From contig JANXOM010000291.1 of the NCBI GenBank assembly GCA_025353585.1, forward strand, positions 1 to 43,589: a DNA stretch of 43,589 nt, in the 5' to 3' direction. Positions within the stretch are counted from its first letter, which is position 1; each line of letters starts with the position of its first letter. A program made the translations under genes and the position numbers. The DNA comes from Deltaproteobacteria bacterium (GTDB lineage Bacteria > Myxococcota_A > Polyangia > Haliangiales > Haliangiaceae). This document shows, one piece after another, positions 24,388 to 32,163 of the stretch. The notes beneath the pieces are model-generated. The model searched no databases. It worked only from the letters and a program-made list of their open reading frames with translations, and was not told the origin of the DNA.

Positions 24388-24684
24388 CTACTTCGAGTTA
24401 CCGCCGAAAAAGCTCTTCGCCCATCCGCGTGCCTGCCCCACCGCTCCGGTCGCCTGCCCCATCCACCCGAGGTTGGATTTACCCGGCTTCTTGCCGCTGA
24501 GCTTGGGTCCGAAGAAGTACAGCGCCGCCGCCCACGCGAACACCAGCGCGTATACGGCCAGGCTCATGTTCGGGATCACCATCGCGAGCAAGAGCGCGAT
24601 GAACGTCACCGCGGCCGCGATGATGCCGGCCCGGATCCCCAGGTACCAAGCCGTCAGCGCCCCGACGATCACGGCCTCGATCAT
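24388..24684 (-). CDS. Small membrane protein, unrecognised
   Basis: The protein has 98 residues. Two or three hydrophobic helices fill residues 3-62 (VIVGALTAWYLGIRAGIIAAAVTFIALLLAMVI and LAVYALVFAWAAALYFFG), followed by a basic, Gly-rich cytoplasmic tail (SGKKPGKS, ARGWAKSFFGGNSK). A TGC-TACGTT element six bases upstream of ATG 24684 suggests a leaderless single-gene transcript, closed by the hairpin at 24364. I do not recognise the family. Confidence 0.7.
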   Translation of the reverse strand: MIEAVIVGALTAWYLGIRAGIIAAAVTFIALLLAMVIPNMSLAVYALVFAWAAALYFFGPKLSGKKPGKSNLGWMGQATGAVGQARGWAKSFFGGNSK

Positions 24685-24690
24685 GGGTCA

Positions 24691-24696
24691 AACGTA
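24691..24696 (-). promoter_or_regulatory. Extended -10 element (TGC-TACGTT) of the small membrane protein gene
   Basis: On the minus strand TACGTT, preceded by TGC, ends six bases before ATG 24684 with no Shine-Dalgarno sequence. Confidence 0.4.
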
Positions 24697-24727
24697 GCAC
24701 GCCCCCCGAAGGGCGTCCTGTTCGCGT

Positions 24728-26203
24728 TCAGGGCGCCTCGAAGGCCCCGACGTCGGGAGCAGAGCCGGCGGGGTTAGGTCGCGCGTTGCCATCGATGTCA
24801 GTGGTCACATCCGTCGCGGTTGGATCGCCGTGCGCGAGCGCGGGACTTGCGGGAGAGAGACGGTAGTCCTGATGCAGATAGTCAACGAAGAACGTGTTGA
24901 CATCCCCTGTTTGATTCCCAGATCCCGCGTTGGTGACGAATGCGTCGTACAGCGAGAACGTCGAAACGCATTGGGGGCTGCCCGACGTGTTCCAAGCGAT
25001 GATGTTGCTCGCGACCGCGGTGCTGGAATCACAACTCAGGTACGAAGCGCCGTTGTCGACACCAGACGTATTGATCATCGTGTTGAACCGGAATTTAGAT
25101 CCGGCGGCTGCTCCTCGAAGATCGAGCGCGTCGGCGAACGAGTCAGCCGAAGTGATGAGATTATTTTCAAGGGACAGCCGGGCGCCGCTCGCTCGCATTA
25201 TGCCGCTGCCGCCGGCAAGCCGGTTGCCGATGAGGTTGACGGTCCCACCCGAGACAGTCAGTCCAAATCCCGTGGCCTGATTCGACCTGAGAACCAAAAC
25301 GCCGTCAGCCTGACTTGAACTGAAATCGCTCAGCACGTTCGAGGTGAGCGTAAGGGTGCCGATCGCTTGGACGAAACCCGCATGGGCAAACGCGCACCGA
25401 TTCAGCAGAACGACGCCGCCAAGGTTGTCGATCACGGTTATTCTGGCGTTCAAAACGCCAGAGATGGCGACTTCTTCGAGCGTCAGCGTCGCACCCTGCT
25501 CGACCTTGAACACGGCCGAGCCCGAGCCCGCTCCGATCGCGGCGCTCGCGTCGCCGTCGACGACTACCTGGTCAACGGATGGGACACCGATCGTTGGCAT
25601 CCCGGTCTGCACCTTGCCGTCGACGATCCGGATCACGTCGCGTTGTCCGGTGACGAGCGCCATCGCGTCGGCGACGGTGAGACACGGATGCGTCGCATCG
25701 CACTGTCCGTTGCTCGCGCCATTCGGCGACACGATGATCAGCCTCGCCGTCGCCGCGCACTCGCCGGAGAACTCCAAGCAGACCCCACTGTCGCAGTCGG
25801 CGTCGGCGGCGCAGGCCCGGCACGTGTGGGCGGTCGCATCGCACGTCGGCGCCGTGTCGGTCGTGCACTGCGCATTCTCGACGCACGCCACGCACACGCC
25901 ATCGGAGTCGCACTTGGCCGCCGCCGGGTCCATGCAGTCGGCGTCTATGACGCACTTCGCGACGCACTCGTGGGCGATGCAGATCGGCGACGCGGCGTCC
26001 GTGCAGTCGGTGTTCACGTCGCACTCCGACGCGACGCACAGCCCCGCCGGCGTGCACACCTGCCCCGCGCCGCCGCACGGCCGCAGCCCGTCGCTCACGC
26101 CGATCGCGGCGCACTGATCGACCGACGTGCAGCAGACCTCGGGGTTCGGCTTGGTCCCGCACGCGGCGCCAAGTCCCAGAATCAATACAAGAATGGTTCG
26201 CAT
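24728..26203 (-). CDS. Cys-rich beta-helix lipoprotein, tandem copy A
   Basis: The protein has 491 residues. ATG 26203 (or ATG 26209) gives a lipoprotein signal peptide, ILVLILGLGAAC. Residues about 25-160 are cysteine-rich modules (CDVNTDCTDAASPICIAHECVAKCVIDADCMDP). Then comes a DUF1565-like entry (SPNGASNGQCDATHPCLTVADAMALVTGQRDVIRI) into a right-handed parallel beta-helix with regular N-rich turns (LENNLITSADSF, FRFNTMINTSGVDN, ASNIIAWNTS). The end, DVGAFEAP, matches the usual C-terminus of this lipoprotein class. It is expected on the cell surface; beta-helices of this kind often bind or cleave carbohydrates, but no catalytic residues are evident. It is paralogous to the gene at 26272; the promoter and first 130 residues are nearly identical. 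Confidence 0.78.
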   Translation of the reverse strand: MRTILVLILGLGAACGTKPNPEVCCTSVDQCAAIGVSDGLRPCGGAGQVCTPAGLCVASECDVNTDCTDAASPICIAHECVAKCVIDADCMDPAAAKCDSDGVCVACVENAQCTTDTAPTCDATAHTCRACAADADCDSGVCLEFSGECAATARLIIVSPNGASNGQCDATHPCLTVADAMALVTGQRDVIRIVDGKVQTGMPTIGVPSVDQVVVDGDASAAIGAGSGSAVFKVEQGATLTLEEVAISGVLNARITVIDNLGGVVLLNRCAFAHAGFVQAIGTLTLTSNVLSDFSSSQADGVLVLRSNQATGFGLTVSGGTVNLIGNRLAGGSGIMRASGARLSLENNLITSADSFADALDLRGAAAGSKFRFNTMINTSGVDNGASYLSCDSSTAVASNIIAWNTSGSPQCVSTFSLYDAFVTNAGSGNQTGDVNTFFVDYLHQDYRLSPASPALAHGDPTATDVTTDIDGNARPNPAGSAPDVGAFEAP

Positions 26204-26237
26204 CCGCATCCTATCGTCCCTTCCCCGCCCGGGTTGC
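25887..26237 (-). repeat. Direct repeat, copy A (promoter and N-terminal coding region)
   Basis: This stretch matches 27428-27778 at a constant offset of 1,541 bases with about 13 differences by hand count, including a 104-base identical run (25887-25990). Similarity continues into the gene at a lower level. It covers the promoter, signal peptide and Cys-rich modules. Confidence 0.85.
26208..26213 (-). promoter_or_regulatory. -10 element (TAGGAT) of beta-helix lipoprotein copy A
   Basis: TAGGAT ends four bases before ATG 26203 and overlaps ATG 26209. The same site in the second copy (27749-27754) is TACGAT. The preceding sequence (CCCGGGCGGGGAAGGGACGA) is shared by both copies. Confidence 0.4.
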
Positions 26238-26271
26238 GTGCAATCGCTCGTAGCGTTGACATGCGTCCGCA

Positions 26272-27744
26272 TCACGGCGCCTCGAAGGCGCCGACGTCAG
26301 GCGCGGAACCTGCGGGGTTCGGGCGCGGATGACCTTCGAGGTCGACCATCACGTCAACCGCCCCGGGGTCCCCGTGTGCGAGCGCAGGGCTCGCGAGAGC
26401 GAGATGGTAATCTTGGTGCGCGTAATCGGCGAAGAAAGTGCTCACGTCGGCGCTCTGATTGCCCACACCCCCAGGATTCACGAACGTGTCGTAGAGCGAA
26501 TACGTCGACAGGCACGCGGACGACGCCGACGAATTCCAAGCGATGATATTGCTCGTTGCCAACGTGTTCGTGCTGCAGTGCACTGACGTGGCGGTGTTGT
26601 CGACGGTCGAGGTGTTGACCATCGTGTTGAACCGAAACGTGGATCCTGCATCCGCACCTTGCATCTGGACGGCGTCCTCGAAGGAGTCCGTGGAAGTGAA
26701 CAGGTTATTATCGAGCGTAATGCGTCCACCACGTATGTCGGCTGTACCGCTCCCGAGTGTGTTTCGCTGAACCGTCGCGTCTCCCGCCGTCATCACGAAG
26801 GCGAAGCCCGCCGTCTGATTCCGTTCGATGTGCGAGACGCCACCCGCCTGCGACGCATCGAAATCATCGAGAGTGCTGAGTCTGACATCGAGCGTGCCTA
26901 GCGCCAGGGTGAAGCCTGCGTGCGTCAGGGCGCACCCCGTGATGACCACCTCTCCGCCAATGTTGTTGACCGCGACCACTCGCTTGGATGGGCCGGCGCC
27001 CGTGAAGGCAACCCCTTCGAGCGTCAGCGTCGCGCCTTGCTCGACCTTGAAGACGGCCGAACCCGAACCCGCGCCGATCTCCGCCGTTGGACCGCCGTCG
27101 ACGATCACCGCATCGATATGCGGCACATCGATCGTCGGCATCCCGGTCTGCACCTTGCCGCCAGCGATGCGAATCACGTCCCGCTGACCGGTGATTAGAG
27201 TCATTGCGTCGGCGACCGTCAAACACGGATGCGCGGCATCGCACTGCGCGTTGCTCGTTCCGTTCGGAGACACGATGATCAACCGTGCTGTCGCGGCGCA
27301 TTCTCCGACCGTCTCCAGGCACACGCCACTGTCGCAGTCGGCGTCGGCGGCGCATGCCCGGCACGTGTGCGCCGTTGCATCGCACGTCGGCGCGGTATCG
27401 GTCGTGCACTGCGTGTTCTCCAGGCATGCCACGCACACGCCATCGGAGTCGCACTTGGCCGCCGCCGGGTCCATGCAGTCGGCGTCTATGACGCACTTCG
27501 CGACGCACTCGTGGGCGATGCAGATCGGCGATGCGGCGTCCGTGCAGTCCGTGTTCACGTCGCACTCCGACGCGACGCACACCCCCACCGGCGTGCACAC
27601 CTGCCCCGCCCCGCCGCACGGCCGGAGCCCGTCGCTGACCCCGATCGCGGCACATTGATCGACCGACGTGCAGCAGACGTCGGGGTTCGGCTTGGTCCCG
27701 CACGCGGCGCCAAGTCCCAGAATCAACACAAGAATGGTTCGCAT
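26272..27744 (-). CDS. Cys-rich beta-helix lipoprotein, tandem copy B
   Basis: The protein has 490 residues and the same layout as copy A: lipobox LGAAC, a cysteine-rich region (about 25-160), the DUF1565-like segment (SPNGTSNAQCDAAHPCLTVADAMTLITGQ), the beta-helix and the C-terminal DVGAFEAP. ATG 27744 is chosen by analogy with copy A; ATG 27750 is in frame. The beta-helix half differs at many residues between the copies (GVAFTGAGPSKRVVAVNNIGG here; EVAISGVLNARITVIDNLGG in A), whereas the first half is almost the same. The two genes are separated by 62 bases holding the promoter of copy A. Likely a recent tandem duplication with divergence of the exposed domain. Confidence 0.78.
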   Translation of the reverse strand: MRTILVLILGLGAACGTKPNPDVCCTSVDQCAAIGVSDGLRPCGGAGQVCTPVGVCVASECDVNTDCTDAASPICIAHECVAKCVIDADCMDPAAAKCDSDGVCVACLENTQCTTDTAPTCDATAHTCRACAADADCDSGVCLETVGECAATARLIIVSPNGTSNAQCDAAHPCLTVADAMTLITGQRDVIRIAGGKVQTGMPTIDVPHIDAVIVDGGPTAEIGAGSGSAVFKVEQGATLTLEGVAFTGAGPSKRVVAVNNIGGEVVITGCALTHAGFTLALGTLDVRLSTLDDFDASQAGGVSHIERNQTAGFAFVMTAGDATVQRNTLGSGTADIRGGRITLDNNLFTSTDSFEDAVQMQGADAGSTFRFNTMVNTSTVDNTATSVHCSTNTLATSNIIAWNSSASSACLSTYSLYDTFVNPGGVGNQSADVSTFFADYAHQDYHLALASPALAHGDPGAVDVMVDLEGHPRPNPAGSAPDVGAFEAP

Positions 27745-27778
27745 CCGCATCGTATCGTCCCTTCCCCGCCCGGGTTGC
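27428..27778 (-). repeat. Direct repeat, copy B (promoter and N-terminal coding region)
   Basis: Partner of 25887-26237. Identity ends at 27778, the last base of the neighbouring gene's stop codon, so one duplication end point coincides with the 3' end of the unrecognised protein gene at 27778-29295. Confidence 0.85.
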
Positions 27779-29295
27779 TAAGTCCGACCGAAACTACTCG
27801 AGCCGCTCGCGACACGCGTAGTCGCACGTCTTGCGATGCGTGCAGTCGTACGCGCAGCCCGCCGCAGCGTGAACGCCACCAGGATCTCGTCCGCCGCGCC
27901 CGTCGGCACCGCGCGCCGGGCCGCCTTCGCCGCCGCCGCGAGGGCGACCGCGTCGCTCGCGTAGGGCGAGTCGATGTAGCCGAGGCGGAAGAGCGTGTCG
28001 CGCACGATGCGGTGCGGGGTCGTCGTGTAGTCGCCGAGGTCGTCGTAGCGCACCACGCCGAGCCGCGACAGCATGTCGAGGATCCAGAACAGCTCCGTGC
28101 GGAACAGGCCGCGTCCGAGCGCCGCGTCGAGCGAGGCGAACGCCTCCGCCGCGGACGCCTTGCCGTCGAGCTGCGCCGCGAGCTCCGGCACCTCCGCGCA
28201 CCGCCGCGCCGCCAGCGAGGCGAGCATCAGCGCGCGGGCGTCGACGTGCGCCGGCAGGTTCTCGGGGACCGTGCCCTGGTACAGGTCGCCGAGCACACCC
28301 GCCTTGTCGAGCGCCACGTACGACGCGATCACCGCCGCGCGATCGCGGTCGAGCCGGAACGCGAGCGCCGCCGCGACCGCGATCCGGTACAGAACCTCGT
28401 CGGCGCGCTCGACCCACTGCTCGGCGTCGAGATCGAAGTCGCCCGGCTGGTACGAGACCGCCGGCTTCTGCGCCTCCGTCCACCAGCCACCGATGCGCGC
28501 CGCCGTGTCGGCGAGCACGTCCTCGGTGAAGCCGGCGGCGAAGCGCGACGTCGGTACCACGCGCTCGCGATTGCGCGGGGACGGCATGCCCTCGGCGGAG
28601 ATATGGCGCAGCGGCGCGGGCAACGGCGAGCCGGCCGGCGCGGGCGCTCCCGCTGTCACCGGGATGGACGTCTCGCCCGTCGCTTCCGCGGCCGGCGCGG
28701 CCTGCTCGTCGTCGTTGACGGCGGGCACCACCGGCTCGGGCTCGGGCTTGTCCTCGGCGAGGAACTCGTCGACGTCGAGCGCGGCCGCGAGCTGCGCGTA
28801 CCGCTCCGCGCGCGGGCCGCTCGCCACGGCCACGCCGAGCGTGCGCAGGAGGCCCGTGCCGATCGCGATCTGGATCCACACCTCGAGCGCCGGCCGTGAC
28901 GGCAGCACGCCGCGATAGGCCGCCGACGCGAGGTGCTTGTAGATCTCGTCCTTGTGGTACGCGCGCTGCCCGACGAGGTCCATGACCGTCTTGCCGAGCA
29001 GCGGGTTCAAGTGCCACAGGCGATCGATCACGGCGATCGCGAGCTCGTCGTCGCCGTTCGCGGCCGCGACCGCCTGCATGAACAGGGACGGCATGACCGT
29101 CGCGCCGCCGGCGCCGAGGAACCGCAGCAGCACGTTCGGCCGCTCGCGCTCCCACAGCTTGCCGGCGCGCAACCGGCTGCGGAACTCGCGGAACGGCTCG
29201 CCCTTCGCCGGAATCTCCTTGCACACGCGCACGAGCGCGACGAGGGCGCCGCGCGCGTCCTGACCGATCGGCGGTAACTCCACGACCTGAGGCAT
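27778..29295 (-). CDS. Unrecognised protein with probable C-terminal frameshift
   Basis: The 505-residue open frame begins at ATG 29295, nine bases after a TGT-TACGCT element. I do not recognise the family. Residues 1-195 are helical (KEIPAKGEPFREFRSRLRAGKLWERERPNVLLRFL, AIAVIDRLWHLNPLLGKTVMDLV). Residues about 200-250 are a Pro/Ala/Glu-rich linker, and residues 265-475 are a second helical domain (YRIAVAAALAFRLDRDRAAVIASYVALDKAGVLGDLY). After residue 479 the frame loses its GC-rich third positions. A frame shifted by one base instead carries a plausible cysteine-rich tail (CAYDCTHRKTCDYACRERLE) that stops at 27794. The real end may therefore be 27794, reached by a -1 shift or broken by an indel near 27857-27862. 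No signal peptide; probably cytoplasmic. Confidence 0.6.
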   Translation of the reverse strand: MPQVVELPPIGQDARGALVALVRVCKEIPAKGEPFREFRSRLRAGKLWERERPNVLLRFLGAGGATVMPSLFMQAVAAANGDDELAIAVIDRLWHLNPLLGKTVMDLVGQRAYHKDEIYKHLASAAYRGVLPSRPALEVWIQIAIGTGLLRTLGVAVASGPRAERYAQLAAALDVDEFLAEDKPEPEPVVPAVNDDEQAAPAAEATGETSIPVTAGAPAPAGSPLPAPLRHISAEGMPSPRNRERVVPTSRFAAGFTEDVLADTAARIGGWWTEAQKPAVSYQPGDFDLDAEQWVERADEVLYRIAVAAALAFRLDRDRAAVIASYVALDKAGVLGDLYQGTVPENLPAHVDARALMLASLAARRCAEVPELAAQLDGKASAAEAFASLDAALGRGLFRTELFWILDMLSRLGVVRYDDLGDYTTTPHRIVRDTLFRLGYIDSPYASDAVALAAAAKAARRAVPTGAADEILVAFTLRRAARTTARIARRATTRVASGSSSFGRT

Positions 29296-29304
29296 CTGCG
29301 CGCC

Positions 29305-29310
29305 AGCGTA
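29305..29310 (-). promoter_or_regulatory. Extended -10 element (TGT-TACGCT) of the unrecognised protein gene
   Basis: On the minus strand TACGCT, preceded by TGT, ends nine bases before ATG 29295. It lies in the 68-base divergent region shared with the signal peptidase gene; no comparable element is seen for the plus-strand gene. Confidence 0.35.
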
Positions 29311-29363
29311 ACACCGCCGAACCCCACGTTGCCCGCCGCGCTCGGGCGTGATGGACTGCGGGC

Positions 29364-30359
29364 ATGTGGGGAAGCGCTTTCACGAGCTTCGTGCTGCCGG
29401 GGTTCGCCCAGGGTCGCTTCGGCGAGCGTGCGCAGATGGTGCTGTTCGCCGCGCTCGGCCTCGCCTGCGACGCGGCGCTCCTGTGGACGGTCTGGGCGCT
29501 CGCAGCGGCGGCCGGCGTGCGGCTCGTCTCGGCGATCGACGGCGCGCTGTGCGCCCGCCGCGCGAACCCGGCCGTCAACCACATGGGGCTCGCGGGCATC
29601 GCGGCCGCCATCGGCGTGGTCGGGCTCCTCGGGATCCGGCTCGCGACGGCGCAGTTCAGCGTGCCGTCGTCGTCGATGTATCCGACGCTCGAGATCGGCG
29701 ACAGCTTCTTCGTCGACCGCGCGTCGCTGCTCTGGCGCGCCCCGCAACGCGGCGAGGTCATCGTGTTTCACTATCCGTGCGCCGATGGCCGCGACTACGA
29801 CAAGCGCGTCGTCGCCGTCGCGGGCGACACGGTCGAGGTGCGCTGCGAGGTCCTCTACATCAACGGCGCGGCCGTCAAGCGCGAGCTCGTCGACGCGCAC
29901 TGCACGTACGACGACCACGACGACCAGATGGACATGTGGAACACGCGGAGCTGCACGCGCTACCGCGAGACACTCGATGGCGGGCGCTACGACGTGTTCG
30001 GCGCGCCGCCCGGCACGTCGCCCATGACCGCGCGCGATTTTCCGGTTCGCGATCAGATGCCGGTCCCGCCGAGCTGCGCGAAGAACCGCGACGACGTCGA
30101 CGCGATCATGCTCGCGCCGAACCAGCACGCGGGCTCGATCGTCCCCGGGCCGACGCGGCCGGTCGATCCGTGCGCGCCGAGCGAGCACTACGTCGTCCCC
30201 GAGGACTCGCTGTTCGTGCTCGGCGACAACCGGTCCAACTCGAACGACTCGCGCTTCTGGGGCGTCGTACCGGTCGAGAACGTCGTCGGCCGCGCGATCG
30301 GCGTGTGGCGGGCGAGCGGCAAGCACGGGACGCGCGAGCGGTTCGGCGACATCCGGTAG
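29364..30359 (+). CDS. lepB: Signal peptidase I
   Basis: The protein has 331 residues. Two hydrophobic helices (AQMVLFAALGLACDAALLWTVWAL and HMGLAGIAAAIGVVGLLGIRLA) precede the S26 catalytic domain. The nucleophile Ser104 lies in PSSSMYPTL and the general base Lys147 in YDKRVVAVAGD, which is box D of the family. Box E is GDNRSNSNDSRFWG. Between boxes D and E is an insertion of roughly 110 residues containing extra cysteines (CTYDDHDDQMDM, SCTRYRETLDGG), making the periplasmic domain larger than average. It cleaves signal peptides at the outer face of the inner membrane. The gene is transcribed away from the unrecognised gene at 29295 and is probably monocistronic. Confidence 0.93.
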   Translation: MWGSAFTSFVLPGFAQGRFGERAQMVLFAALGLACDAALLWTVWALAAAAGVRLVSAIDGALCARRANPAVNHMGLAGIAAAIGVVGLLGIRLATAQFSVPSSSMYPTLEIGDSFFVDRASLLWRAPQRGEVIVFHYPCADGRDYDKRVVAVAGDTVEVRCEVLYINGAAVKRELVDAHCTYDDHDDQMDMWNTRSCTRYRETLDGGRYDVFGAPPGTSPMTARDFPVRDQMPVPPSCAKNRDDVDAIMLAPNQHAGSIVPGPTRPVDPCAPSEHYVVPEDSLFVLGDNRSNSNDSRFWGVVPVENVVGRAIGVWRASGKHGTRERFGDIR

Positions 30360-30374
30360 GCGCAGGACGCGGTC

Positions 30375-30974
30375 TCAGCGCGCCATGTGGTGATCGTCGA
30401 AAGCGTGCATCCAGTCGCCACCCCAGGTCCAGCCGAGCTCGTCGAGCGCGCGCGTGACGGGCCCCGGGCGGACGATCATGCCGGGTCGCACGTGGGCGCG
30501 GTCGAGGAACGCGCGGCCGGCGTCGGGCGCCACGCGATCGGGGCGGCGCCACGGGTTCTCGACGGGGTTAATGTCGATGGCGCGGCCGAGCGCGTGCTGC
30601 GAGAGGAGCGGCGTGCCGGCGATCAGCCGGAAGTTGAACGCCGACGCGTTGTCGGCCGCCATCGACGCGTCGTCGGAGGCGCCGAAGTCGTCGACGAGCG
30701 TCATGCGGCGGATCGGGAAGCCGAGGGCGTAGAGGCGGCGCAGGAGCTCGATCGTCTGCGGCGCGATCGCGGCGGCCACGACGAGCTCGCCCGTCGCGAC
30801 GGCGCCGTCGAACGTGACGTGATCCGCGCGCACGTACGCGAGCGCGTCCCAGCGCGGGCAGCGCGGGTCGGCGCCCTGCCACGAGACGCCGTCCATGCGC
30901 TCGCGGACGGCCGCGGGGACCGCCGTCGCCTCGGCGGCCGGAGGGCGCGTGCGCGGCCCGAGGAGCGCGCTCAC
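30375..30974 (-). CDS. M15-family (VanY/M15_4-like) zinc peptidase
   Basis: The protein has 199 residues. Start GTG 30974 overlaps the upstream stop as GTGA; a longer open frame continues upstream but is the shadow of the TPR gene. The zinc ligands are visible: His and Asp of SQHALGRAIDIN and the His of AFDDHH, in the context GWTWGGDWMHAFDDHH that is typical of D-Ala-D-Ala carboxypeptidase or L,D-endopeptidase relatives. No signal peptide is present in this start version, unusual for a peptidoglycan enzyme, so export might depend on the coupled membrane protein or the protein may act in the cytoplasm. Translation is coupled to the TPR membrane protein. Confidence 0.8.
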   Translation of the reverse strand: MSALLGPRTRPPAAEATAVPAAVRERMDGVSWQGADPRCPRWDALAYVRADHVTFDGAVATGELVVAAAIAPQTIELLRRLYALGFPIRRMTLVDDFGASDDASMAADNASAFNFRLIAGTPLLSQHALGRAIDINPVENPWRRPDRVAPDAGRAFLDRAHVRPGMIVRPGPVTRALDELGWTWGGDWMHAFDDHHMAR

Positions 30975-32056
30975 TCGAGCGGCGTGTCGCTGGCCGCGGG
31001 CGGCGGCACGACCGGCGCCTTCGCGGGCGCGGCGACCGGCACGGGGACCGGCACGGCGGGATGCGGCGCGACCGGGACCACCGCCTTCGGCGCGACCGGC
31101 ACCACCGCCGGCGCCTTCGGGGCGGGCACGACCGGCGCGGCCGTCACGGGCATGCGGGCCAGCGTCGCACTCCGGCGCATCGCGTATGCCGCGAGCGGCG
31201 CCTGCGGGTGGGCCGTCGCGTAGCGGTCGTACTCGCCGCGCGCGTTCGCGTACTCGCCCTTGCGATCGAGCGCGCTCGCGAGCTGGAACCGCGCGTCGTC
31301 CTCGGCCACATCGCCGCTGATGCCCGCCTGCAGCTGCGCGATCGCCTTGTCGAGCTCGCCCGCCTTCGCGGCGACGACGCCGACGTAGTAGTGCATCGCG
31401 GCGGCGCGCGGCCCGGCCGGCTCGTTCGCGAGCGCGGCCTCGAGCGGCCCGGCGACATCCGCGAAGCGCCCCGCCTTGAAGGCGGCGACCGCGCCCTTGA
31501 GCGCCGCCTCGCCGCCCTCGACCTGGGCATCGGCCGCCCGCGCGTCGAGCGCCGCGCGCTCCACCTTGCCGAGCGGCGCCCCGACGAGCGCAGCCAGCGC
31601 CGCCGCGCCCCGCGTGCGGTCGCCCTTGCCGAGCAGATCCCACGCCTCGGCCGCCTTCGCATCGGCGGCGTCGCGCGCCGCGAGCGTCTTCGTGGCCTCG
31701 TCCGCGCGCCGGACGGCCGCGTCACGATCGCTGACGGCGCGATCGGTCGCCGCGACGAGCTCGTGCGACCGGCTCCAGTACAGCGCGTACGCCCCGACCC
31801 CGCAGAGCAGCGTGAAGATGACGTACGCGACGAACGAGTTGAGGTTGATGCGCCGGGTCCGCTGCCGCTGGGCCTCGACGAGCGCCCCGATCGACTCGGC
31901 GAGCTGGGTCACTTGCCCGGTCGTCTTGCGGGCCTGGGCGGCCTGGTCGTCCATCCGCCGGCGCAGGCCGTCGAGGAGCAGCCAGCCGTCTGCGTCGCTC
32001 GGCTCGGGGGCCGGCTCCTCCGCGGGCGGGGGCTTGATCGGGGCGACGGCGCTCAC
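30971..32056 (-). CDS. TPR-containing single-pass membrane protein
   Basis: The protein has 361 residues and starts at GTG 32056. An acidic Pro-rich N-terminus and a coiled segment (RRRMDDQAAQARKTTGQVTQLAESIGALVEAQRQ) precede one transmembrane helix (FVAYVIFTLLCGVGAYALYW, about residues 75-94). Then comes a long coiled coil (ELVAATDRAVSDRDAAVRRADEATKTLAARDAADAKA) and about three TPR-like repeats (residues about 180-295: MHYYVGVVAAKAGELDKAIAQLQAG, ARFQLASALDRKGEYANARGEYDRY). The tail is a Pro/Val/Ala-rich low-complexity run (about residues 305-360). It probably acts as a scaffold at the membrane. Coupled to the M15 peptidase, and divergent from the acyl-CoA synthetase-like gene. Confidence 0.75.
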   Translation of the reverse strand: MSAVAPIKPPPAEEPAPEPSDADGWLLLDGLRRRMDDQAAQARKTTGQVTQLAESIGALVEAQRQRTRRINLNSFVAYVIFTLLCGVGAYALYWSRSHELVAATDRAVSDRDAAVRRADEATKTLAARDAADAKAAEAWDLLGKGDRTRGAAALAALVGAPLGKVERAALDARAADAQVEGGEAALKGAVAAFKAGRFADVAGPLEAALANEPAGPRAAAMHYYVGVVAAKAGELDKAIAQLQAGISGDVAEDDARFQLASALDRKGEYANARGEYDRYATAHPQAPLAAYAMRRSATLARMPVTAAPVVPAPKAPAVVPVAPKAVVPVAPHPAVPVPVPVAAPAKAPVVPPPAASDTPLE

Positions 32057-32089
32057 GCCCCGGTTGTTTCGCGGATTTGCCTGCAGATC

Positions 32090-32112
32090 AACCCTCCAGC
32101 GCGTTGAGGGTT
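32090..32112. promoter_or_regulatory. Inverted repeat in the divergent promoter region
   Basis: Seven-base arms AACCCTC (32090-32096) and GAGGGTT (32106-32112) are separated by nine bases. They overlap the -35 hexamer of the plus-strand promoter and lie 34 bases from the GTG of the TPR gene, the geometry of an operator acting on both genes. Confidence 0.4.
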
Positions 32113-32132
32113 CCGGAATCGCCTGGTACAGT
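32104..32132 (+). promoter_or_regulatory. Sigma-70-like promoter of the acyl-CoA synthetase-like gene
   Basis: TTGAGG (32104-32109) and TACAGT (32127-32132) are spaced by 17 bases, with TGG just before the -10 (extended type). Transcription would start near 32139, giving a leader of about 25 bases before ATG 32164. It is the best two-box promoter in the window. Confidence 0.5.
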
Positions 32133-32163
32133 TCGGCCGCCTGGGCTTTGGCCCGACATCCCC

